Positions 55,881 to 64,000 of a stretch of DNA of 64,000 nucleotides are shown in pieces; position 1 is the first letter of the stretch; every line of letters begins with the position of its first letter. This DNA comes from Escarpia spicata (taxonomy: Eukaryota; Annelida; Polychaeta; Sabellida; Siboglinidae), in contig OZ023205.1 of the NCBI GenBank assembly GCA_963995525.1, forward strand, positions 49,975,743-50,039,742. The letters are read 5' to 3'. A program made the translations under genes and the position numbers. Under the pieces are notes generated by a model. That model had not been told where the DNA came from, did not search any database, and saw only the letters and a program-made list of their open reading frames with translations.

Positions 55881-57033
55881 AGTGACTTTCTCACACACAT
55901 ATACATCATTATATACAACATGTTACGCTAACACATCATACGTGCAAATTTACAATTATTACGTTAGTTAAGCTACTAGTAGTACAGACATAAATATTCA
56001 CTTTCATTTCATCAACAATTTGTTACACTTAAAATTTACAACTGCTACGTTTGTTAAACTAGATTTACAAATTTACTACAGGTATTCACAAACCAACCAC
56101 TTCCTTAGACAGTGTATAGTACATTTTGAACACATCTGATATACAGAGCAAATTGAAGTGGTAGTTTGTCGTTACTTCAGTTTCCTGGCCGTCTCCCCAA
56201 GGCCCTATTGGAATGTTTACATTGTTCCTCCCTTATATCACCATGCCATTGGGAAACAAGGAATTTGGTTTTTCTTTTTTTGCCCTAGAAAACATGGAAC
56301 AGTAATACGTTGAAAACGTTCCGATCCTTTTCAAATGAAAAAACGGGGATACTTAATATGTAGCAATGAACTCTTTAAAATGGACCTGGTTATAATCTTT
56401 CTGCCATACCTATCATTCTTGCAGCCAGAGCTACATCCCATCTCGGCTGCAGGCTTAGCTGACAACAAAGGAGTAATTACTTAACCCAATTTGTGGATTT
56501 GTCCACATTCCCTGCCCCATTTCCTGCCATTCTACAACCAACTTTCTGAATGTATACACAAGCACACAATCAGTACCGATATCTTCCAACATTCCAACTG
56601 ATGTTAATATTTCCTATGGCTTTAACATCATCTATGCCACTGCCCAGAACTACTTGAACTACCGTTTAATATGTATATTTACCATAAGTTGGTAGTGTGA
56701 CAACATGATTTGTGCACCGCACTACAAGGGAATCTTCCGCTTACAACTATACAAATATTAGCTACATCTAAGATACCATCTACTGAACCACGCACGCATA
56801 TTCGTGCTTTCTCGCTTTTCTACAAATATTTTGAGAATTTCAGAACAACAAATTTTGCACTTAACAAAGAATTTCACAAAACATCCTCAAATATTCAACA
56901 TTTCCCTGAATTTGTTTTCCTTCTTTCACAATTCCTTGAAAATAACCAGATAAAAACCAGGATTACAGTTCTATGTTAAACGACCTCTCGCAGGTGCACA
57001 CTAGCACGCCCCATCGGTCGCCACGACAACGAC

Positions 57034-57243
57034 CTAGTCGGAGACGTTGACGGTGATCGTCTTCCCCTTCGGGTCGTCGAACCTGTCAATGGAGTTCATC
57101 ATGAGCAGCATAATGACGCCGAAGCTGAGGATGCTGACAAGGAGGAGGCCAACGATGAGGCCTGACCAGATCGGGATCGTGAAGAACCCGATGCAGTCGT
57201 TGGAGCGACCGAACTTGTTGTACTTGATCTCCCCGACTTGTAC
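57034..57243 (-). CDS. ATP6AP1: ATP6AP1 terminal exon: transmembrane helix and tail
   Basis: VQVGEIKYNKFGRSNDCIGF, hydrophobic IPIWSGLIVGLLLVSILSFG, then MNSIDRFDDPKGKTITVNVS and Asp before TAG. The RFDD-KG-TI tail is the hallmark of Ac45. Acceptor GTCGGCAG, phase 0. Confidence 0.95.
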   Translation of the reverse strand, partial: VQVGEIKYNKFGRSNDCIGFFTIPIWSGLIVGLLLVSILSFGVIMLLMMNSIDRFDDPKGKTITVNVSD

Positions 57244-60200
57244 CTGCCGACGCAAACATCACACAAATTTATTATTATACATATAATATGTGTATAATAA
57301 TAATACATTTAGTTCAGGTAAAAACCCATATACAATCGGTACATATACAAATACATAACTTTCAAAAGTGTATGAGTTATAAATATAAATAGATATAATA
57401 GGTAAAAAGTTAATACAGCTGTAGTTAATAAAAATTCTAAAACATGATATCATGTTTTACATATTTATTTAGTTATTTCTTAGTTTTTACAACTTGTTAA
57501 CATTTTAAACTTATTACCTTATTTTATTGTATCTACATTTCTAAGTTATTTACTTTTAAAAGCTATGTATTTTATACGTATTTACAGTTGCCGGTTGTTT
57601 ATGGATTTTACCTGAAATAAATCTATTTGTATTATTAAACATCTAAAATGCACCATATAACTGGTTAAAATACCTGCTCAAAGGTGCTAAATATGATACA
57701 TCAAAATGTACCAAGACATTACGATGTAGTAAAACAAAATTAGGTATTTTAAAAGTAGCATAAGTATGTTACATCAAATGTGAGTTAGTTAAAATAGAGT
57801 AAATGAAATCTCTAAGTTAAATGTATGAAACGTACAGGAATAAATTAAATGAGTTTGAGTGGAATGTTATAGACAGACTGATGTATTTCCCTATTGTTAG
57901 ACAACCACATCACTGTGGTTATAAGAATTCAACACAGTATTAGAAGGAGAACATTTCCATGCATACAGGATGCTAGTAAGACAAAGATAACACTGGTAAC
58001 ATAAAGTCGACACTCCAGTAGGAAGATGTTAGTAAGACAAAGATAGCACTAGTAACATAAAACCAATGATCTATAGAAAGATGTCAGTAAGACAAAGATA
58101 ACACTAGAAACATAAAACCAATGATCTATAGAAAGATGTCAGTAAGACAAAGATAACACTAGTAACATAAAACCAATGATCTATAGAAAGATGTCAGTAA
58201 GACAAAGATAACACTAGAAACATAAAACCAATGATCCAGTAGAAAGATGTCAGTAAGACAAAGATAACACTAGAAACATAAAACCAATGATCCAGTAGAA
58301 AGATGTCGGTAAGACAAAGATAACACTAGTAACATAAAACCAATGATCTATAGAAAGATGTCAGTAAGACAAAGATAACACTAGAAAGATAAAACCAATG
58401 ATCCAGTAGAAAGATGTCGGTAAGACAAAGATAACACTAGTAACATAAAACCAATGATCCAGTAGAAAGATGTCAGTAAGACAAAGATAACACTAGTAAC
58501 ATAAAACCAATGATCCAGTAGAAAGATGTCAGTAAGACAAAGATAACGTCAGTGACGTAAAGCCGACTAGTTTCTTGTGAAGTGAAACACCGTCCAACCG
58601 ACCTGCAGTCCACTGAAGATGACAGTGGAGGTGGTGTTAGTTGTGTTGTCATTGTTCTTCAGTTTCATATCGATGCCGCAGTGGTAGCTGTGGTCGGTTG
58701 GAGCGTACAGGAAGTCAGCTGACATCTTGAGGTCTTGCTCGTTCCTCACCAGTAAGCTGTTCGTCGCATTGTAGCTGAGTAATACGTCCTTGGCCATCCA
58801 CACACGCGACTGTATCTCAAAGTGCATCCTACAACAACATTAACAGCTAGAGACATGTTCATGGTTATCTAAACAAGTGACTGTCTCAAAGTGCATCCTA
58901 CAACAACATCATTACACATTATAGTTAAAGCAGTTATAGTTGGAGGCATTCTGGGACAATGGTAGGCAGTGAGCCGAGGCTAGTCCAATACACAGGCTTA
59001 CAGCATAATCTCCGACACCCAGGCCGCTCCACTCGGCCATCCCAGTGATCAGAGATAGGACAAAGTCCACTATCCAATTATAAATAGAGATTAGTGGCAG
59101 TTATAAATAGAGATTACAGCTAACTGCACACGCAGCGCAATGGCATAAGTCCGTTGGACCTTCGGCCCAAAGGATTAAAAAGGCTAGATTACCAGTTATG
59201 AATAGAATCTGTAAGTCTTTTATTTGCATACTCACTCGAGCTTGAAGGAGTGCAGACCTTCAGGCAACTCAGGATAGGTTATCGTCAGCCTGTGAACAAA
59301 CCAGTTCATGTTGTTACACGATGAACACATTTCAGCCCATGTCTTAAGGGTAGCCGCTGGTCCTAAAGTAACTATGGTCCATATTTTGTTGAAAACTCAC
59401 CATATCTTCATAAAATTTTAGTATTATATTAGCAGAGTGAAGGTTGTTGAACACGTGAAAAATCAGCTAATTTGCATATTTGTTGCCATGGCCCATTTAA
59501 GTACCCATGAGGCCACACATGAAAAATTATTCAAAGTGATAGCAAATGCCATTATACTATTGCAATAACTTGTTTGTTGGAATGTTACGTTGTGCAATAA
59601 GGTGGTTTTTGGCTCTGACTTCCCATATTTTATGTCCTTAGTGAATTGCACCATTCAGGTGAAGATGTTTTTTTAAATTCCGTAATTGGTTGACCCTTGT
59701 TTACAAACTCTTAAAATATAGCTGACATCCAAAATAGCTCATTGCATCTAGAACATTCCACAGAACTGATGACATTTTAAATTCTCTGTTTTGTGTAGAT
59801 TTTCCCAAATAATTTTTTTCGTTGTCACAAATGTTCAAAAATATAGTTTTGTGAAAACGGCCAAAACAGAATAAGAACATCACATGTTAAGCAGTATGGG
59901 CACATATACATCATCTGATTATAGGTATTTCTAATCGGAATCTTGAAAAATGCAATGTATTGGGAATGCACAACATGTCAATCTATTGGAAAATTATGAA
60001 ATCCCAAAATGGCAACGATCAATTTTAGGACCAGTGGCTACCCTTAAATAATAATTACCAATTTCATAATAATAACGTTATTAAAACTTTGTAATAAAAT
60101 ATTCTTGCCACTGTCATAATACCAACATGTTGCTTTAGACGTCTTACAGTTACTGAAGTTGTATATTTTAAAACCCTATAACCTAACTCCTCCAACTAAT

Positions 60201-63200
60201 TGTGACGTACCACGACAACGTGGGTATTACGTTGCAAAATGGAGATTTGTGTTTTTGTATTCCACAGATGATGGGCTTTAAAATGACACCTCATTTGTTG
60301 AAATACATTCCGTAGCGTTCAATTTATTGCTAAAACAGAAGCAAACTTTAAAAAGGTAACATTTTGAGAAATTAATCATGTTATTCATGTTGCCTGTTGT
60401 ATTTTTTATTTTGTTTGTTCATAAATGCAAGGAAATTAAACTTAATGTTTAAAAATTTGATTATAAATTAGGCATTTCTGTCAAAATCACAATATTTCTG
60501 TCACATGACCCAGACAGCCATTTTTAGCTCGTGTGCAGAACAGGCCTGTGTGATGTAATAACTGGTTCGCTGGGGCGGGCCACAATTGATTGCTGTGGTT
60601 TCGTGGTTGAATGGATGAATGAGATTGTCTTCTAAAGATACATTTCCATTGTTACAAATGTTTAATATACTTGTACAAGTTGTGATCATGTTGTTGGAAA
60701 TGATTAATAAGTATCATGCTTCAATCTTCCCCCTTTTCCATGTGCAACGATAGAAATAAGCCAACAGTTTTCCTTGTCCAGCGGACAAGTTAATTTTTAA
60801 ATCTACTTGTCCCCCAAAATGTTCACTTGTCCAGGTAACTGTCGCAGTGAGCTTTAATTTTTGACAATCTTCCTGCTGTTGGACACAATCCGATCTCTAA
60901 TATTTTTTTTTCAATAATCATTTAATTGCAAATATTTCTCAGGCCATTAAGTGATTAACAATGTTTTTCATCACGAATATTAAAAGGAGACATTCCATAT
61001 GATGTATCAACAAATATTTCTAGAGATGCTGAGGAAGTGGAAATGTGCACTTATATGCGCAATATAAATATTACAATGATTATGATAGGAATGAGACAAC
61101 AGTTAGGAATATTTTCCTTGCAATTTTTCTTAATGTTGCAAGAAACTGCTACCTATAAGTAAAATACACTGAGAGACGTTTGCGTCAGTTTGTCGTTTAA
61201 AAACCCATCCCTCCACCTGGAGTACAACCAATGCAAAGCCAAGAAGCACAATTTGTCACATAGACAAAACTAATGTGATATTGTTTTATTCAACAAATAC
61301 GTCCTTCAGTATGTGCAACGTTCTGTATTTTACAATCTGAAGATAAATTTAATTTGATCACCAGCAAATAAATTCACATCTTTGTTAGTCTTATTAGATC
61401 AGTATAAATAATATCATGTCAGTAATATTTAAACAATTTTAAGTGTACCAACATAAAATTTACAAGGGACCATCTTGAGTTATAATGTATAGATTGAATG
61501 ATGTCGTAACGCTGCTGTCACGCGTAGACTGCCATAGTACATGTTGCCGGCCCCGGCGGATGTGCGTCTTGCTTAAATTAATTTGGATTTTAGTTGTTTA
61601 GATCCTGTCATGCATTCGTTATTTTGTCTTAATGTTGCATATCTAAATTGTAATTTAGGTTTATTAAGTTAAATCATGTTTCAAAACATCGTTCTGCAAT
61701 CAGGGAATGTTCATCCGACAGATGCTAATTCCGTCCATTTTCTACATTCACAAAAAGTCAGTGTCCCTAAACTCATGATTTGTGGTAAAATAAATGTGAT
61801 GAAGACACGACAACACTTCTTGAAATGTTTATTAACATTCTGTTCACCAGCCACCACCACAAGTTCACCGGAGAGCTGAAAATTCATACAGTGCTGACAA
61901 TATTTTGCTGATCTACTGAACCAACGTTTGGTGATTTCGCGAAGTCAAAGACTCCCGAGTCCGCGTTGGTTAATATTGGTTAACTGGCCTACTACATAAT
62001 TATTCTGATAAAAGGTAGTGATATTCGAATATACTATTTATTAAGTTCATCAAATGTGATCCATGCGTGGAAGCAAGTTGACTGTTGGTAAAACTGAACT
62101 AGCTTTTCCTACGAGAATGGCAGAGCTAGATCTGTGCAGATGACGCAGTTAACAGACACACTATGCTTTGCGGAAAACTGATGTGCAACACGGGATGGCG
62201 GTGGAAAAATAAGATGCTAACGAAATTGCAACGTGCATGATTGCTGGCAAACCGTATTTCACGAGAATTTCTACAAATAAGAAAGTTATAATTTTGCACG
62301 TCACTATTTATTGTAAATTTGTACTTGTCCACCGGACAACCATGCAGATCATTCTACTTGTCCGGTCAACAAACCATTTGTCCTGGACAACCGGACACAT
62401 GCTTATTTACAATGCTGCATGTGTAAATATTTAGGTTATTGTACTATCATGTGTAAATATTTAGGTTATTGTACTACTATGTGTAAATGTTTAGGTTATT
62501 GTACTACCATATGTGAATGTTTAGGTTATTGTACTACCATATGTGAATGTTTAGGTTATTGTACTACCATGTGTAAATTTTTAGGTTATTGTACTACCAT
62601 GTGTAAATGTTTAGGTTATTGTACTACCATGTGTAAATGTTTAGGTTATTGTACAACCATGTGTAAATTTTTAGGTTATTGTACTACCATGTGTAAATGT
62701 TTAGGTTATTGTACAACCATGTGTAAATGTTTAGGTTATTGTACTACCATATGTGAATGTTTAGGTTATTGTACTACCGTGTGTACATTTTTAGGTTATT
62801 GTATTACCATGTATAAATGTTTAGGTTATTGTATTACCATGTGTAAACGTTTAGGTTATTGTATTTCATGTGTAAATGTTTGCAGTTTTCTTTGTATTTT
62901 TCACTTGGAAATAAACATTATCATTATCATTATTCAGTATATCCATAGGTGTCTTTGTTCATGTATTTCCATGTGTAAATGTTTAGGTTATTGTATATTG
63001 CATGTGGTTTTCTCTATTTGTATTATTCATTGGAAATAAACATTATTATTATTCTGCATTGAGACCCTATTGTATGCAAAGGTAACAGGTATTTTGTTCA
63101 CTCACACGGCGGTATTGTTGGCACACTCGCCATTGGGGTAGCTCGCGTTGAGTTGTGGGGGCAGTTTGAACACCCTCTCACTGCCCACATTCAACAACAC

Positions 63201-63314
63201 CTCAGTCGCATAGAAGAAGATGCACCCTGACGCGTTCAAGAACGTCACGTTGCTTGTAGTCTCTGGTTCCTCAGCCAGTAGGTGGCGCCCCATGTACAAC
63301 GTCTCATCCGGCAG
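57034..63314 (-). CDS. ATP6AP1: V-ATPase accessory subunit S1 / Ac45 (5' partial), last 4 exons
   Basis: Ac45 is a type I membrane glycoprotein that helps assemble and sort the V-ATPase in the secretory pathway. Exons on the minus strand: 63314-63106, 59287-59234, 58828-58603, 57243-57034; 699 nt, consistent phases, 232 codons plus stop. The luminal part has several N-glycosylation sites (NVT, NAS, NAT, NTT) and paired cysteines (SYHCG ... SNDC). One transmembrane helix precedes a short cytosolic tail. The passage SNDCIGFFTIPIWSGLIVGL and SIDRFDDPKGKTI corresponds to SDCASFFSPGIWMGLL and MDRFDDHKGPTI in vertebrate Ac45. The N-terminal luminal domain lies right of the window. Confidence 0.92.
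57965..58562. repeat. ~56-bp tandem repeat, about 10.5 copies
   Basis: Unit ATGATCCAGTAGAAAGATGT, CAGTAAGACAAAGATAACAC, TAGTAACATAAAACCA. It ends about 40 bp from the donor of the 58603 exon but does not include it. Confidence 0.93.
58603..58828 (-). CDS. ATP6AP1: ATP6AP1 exon: conserved luminal segment
   Basis: MHFEIQSRVWMAKDVLLSYN, then ADFLYAPTDHSYHCGIDMKL and STVIFSGLQ. Parallels the YNG ... APS-YS-HC segment of vertebrate Ac45. Donor GTCGGT; acceptor TTGTTGTAG. Confidence 0.92.
58877..58909 (-). repeat. Partial duplication of the ATP6AP1 exon boundary
   Basis: About 33 bp (GTGACTGTCTCAAAGTGCAT then CCTACAACAACAT) copy 58805-58840, which is the start of the exon plus its acceptor, 72 bp upstream in the transcript. 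It lacks two bases (AT). Confidence 0.85.
59234..59287 (-). CDS. ATP6AP1: ATP6AP1 exon, 54 nt
   Basis: LTITYPELPEGLHSFKLE, joined to MHFEIQ downstream and to NNTAV upstream through split codons. Donor GTGAGT, acceptor GTTCACAG. Confidence 0.85.
59348..60043. mobile_element. ~700-bp MITE with TTAA target duplication
   Basis: Left end TTAA then GGGTAGCCGCTGGTCCTAAA; right end TTTAGGACCAGTGGCTACCC then TTAA. The termini are inverse with one mismatch. TTAA on both sides is the target typical of piggyBac. The interior is AT-rich, non-coding. Confidence 0.8.
60440..60575. repeat. Single-copy relative of the 38-bp array unit
   Basis: ATTATAAATTAGGCATTTCT, CAAAAT, then GTGTGCAGAACAGGCCTGTG and TGATGTAATAACTGGTTCGC. 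Both the left flank and the unit match 46990-47100, where the unit has expanded. Confidence 0.7.
60754..62408. mobile_element. Possible 1.65-kb DNA element with CTTGTCC/GGACAAG ends
   Basis: AAATAAGC at 60754 and GCTTATTT at 62401 are inverse. Just inside both ends are clusters of CTTGTCC and GGACAAG. No coding capacity. Boundaries and class are uncertain. Confidence 0.4.
62408..62880. repeat. 30-bp tandem repeat, about 16 copies
   Basis: Unit TGTGTAAATGTTTAGGTTAT then TGTACTACCA. The 30-bp period keeps a frame open for about 200 codons, which is not a gene. A stray half unit lies at 62971-62995. Confidence 0.94.
63106..63314 (-). CDS. ATP6AP1: ATP6AP1 exon: luminal domain
   Basis: LPDETLYMGRHLLAEEPETT, SNVTFLNASGCIFFYATEVL, LNASYPNGECANNTAV. 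Four potential N-glycosylation sites. Acceptor CGTCGTTGCAG, donor GTGAGT, ends in phase 2. Confidence 0.9.
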
Positions 63315-63464
63315 CTGCAACGACGAACGTCTATATGAAATCTCAACTGGATAAAACATAGAGAGGCTGGCAGTTACATAGTTTAATTCAGGGTTGGGAT
63401 GTTTCTGCCCTCACGGTGGAAACCGTGTGACAGAAATACTTTCTGTCCGCGCGGCAGAAATACT

Positions 63465-63509
63465 TTTCTCCCCTAGTTTCTGCCCTAAGCGCAGAAACTA
63501 GGGGAGAAA
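63465..63509. repeat. 19-bp perfect inverted repeat, 7-nt loop
   Basis: TTTCTCCCCTAGTTTCTGC and its exact inverse enclose CCTAAGC. Neighbouring CAGAAATACTTTCTG blocks (63431, 63455) and GGCAGAAATACCTTTCTGCC at 63973 suggest one foldback element that continues past the window edge. Confidence 0.8.
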
Positions 63510-64000
63510 GGTTTCCCTTACGACAGAAACTCCCAAAATAGTCCTATTTTTATTTTACTATCAATACCAGCATTCCTTTTCCTTCTTACACCAGTACTGT
63601 GTATGGTGCCAGCCCCAACAAGTTATTAAAGCACTGACAGCTAGGCAGTCTTATCAGCTCCCACAACTGCTGAAACAATAGCAAGCTTTAGCAGTGGCCA
63701 GGTGCTTCAAAACCAGACTTTCCACTGACCACAAGATGATCAAGTGATAATTAATTTTAATTGCTGGCCAACTTCTAGGCTGGTAATAAAACTGGGGTTC
63801 ACAGGGATTGAGAGAGCAGAGATAAGAGAAATACTGAACAAAGCAATGCTGCAGCACGTGTTGTCAAGTGACAAGTCCTGTACACACAGGCACAACAAAA
63901 TTAACACAAATGAATGCAAGTGGTGGGATCTTGCCCTAAGGATTATGTCTGGTTACTAGATCAATGATTTGGGGCAGAAATACCTTTCTGCCCTGCACTC

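Larger units (their letters stand above)
53752..57033. other. Convergent MDM1/ATP6AP1 3' region
   Basis: Holds the MDM1 3' UTR with its repeat, the MDM1 polyadenylation signal, a CORE-type SINE (55055-55365), AT-rich DNA without recognisable genes, and the probable ATP6AP1 3' UTR on the minus strand. Confidence 0.6.

Noticed and set aside
62419..63039. 206-codon open frame with CLGYCTTMCK repeats
   Set aside because: It is a 30-bp minisatellite read in frame inside an ATP6AP1 intron; no start context, no family, and the period alone keeps it open.

Overview
The window is nuclear DNA from an animal, most likely a non-vertebrate bilaterian. A mollusc-like or other spiralian, or an invertebrate deuterostome, would fit; the sequence alone does not settle it. 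Three protein-coding genes can be read exon by exon with consistent splice phases. GC-richer exons sit in AT-rich introns full of minisatellites, MITEs, CORE-type SINEs, LINE scraps and a Penelope-like retroelement. No prokaryotic gene layout, CRISPR array or intact virus was seen.

Layout. (1) 2617-27286, plus strand: a MET/RON-family receptor tyrosine kinase, 17 exons covering the end of the Sema domain, PSI, four IPT repeats, the transmembrane segment, the kinase and the C-tail (935 codons plus stop). The 5' exons lie left of the window. (2) 27287-32915: 3' UTR and intergenic DNA. (3) 32916-53751, plus strand: MDM1, a microtubule-binding centriole-duplication regulator, 16 exons, 971 codons plus stop; only the short start exon was not found. 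(4) 57034-63314, minus strand: the last four exons of ATP6AP1 (V-ATPase accessory subunit Ac45/S1), convergent with MDM1. The three genes have unrelated jobs (surface signalling, centriole/microtubule, V-ATPase assembly), so this is ordinary chromosomal neighbourhood rather than an operon.

The most striking pattern is that several tandem arrays are built from copies of a gene boundary. The array before the MET P-loop exon repeats the 3' splice site plus the first exon bases. The array before the PSI exon does the same in degenerate form. The array after MDM1 exon 10 repeats the exon end plus the 5' splice site. The array at the MDM1 3' end repeats the stop-codon segment. An ATP6AP1 acceptor is duplicated once. 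These arrays place decoy splice sites or alternative termini beside the real ones.

Second, a 5'-truncated Penelope-like element (RT plus GIY-YIG endonuclease) in MDM1 intron 5 carries a hammerhead-ribozyme motif in its tail. A solo palindromic tail with the same motif lies in intron 8. The two tails supply a 51-nt exact inverted complement around MDM1 exons 6-8, a geometry that could favour back-splicing.
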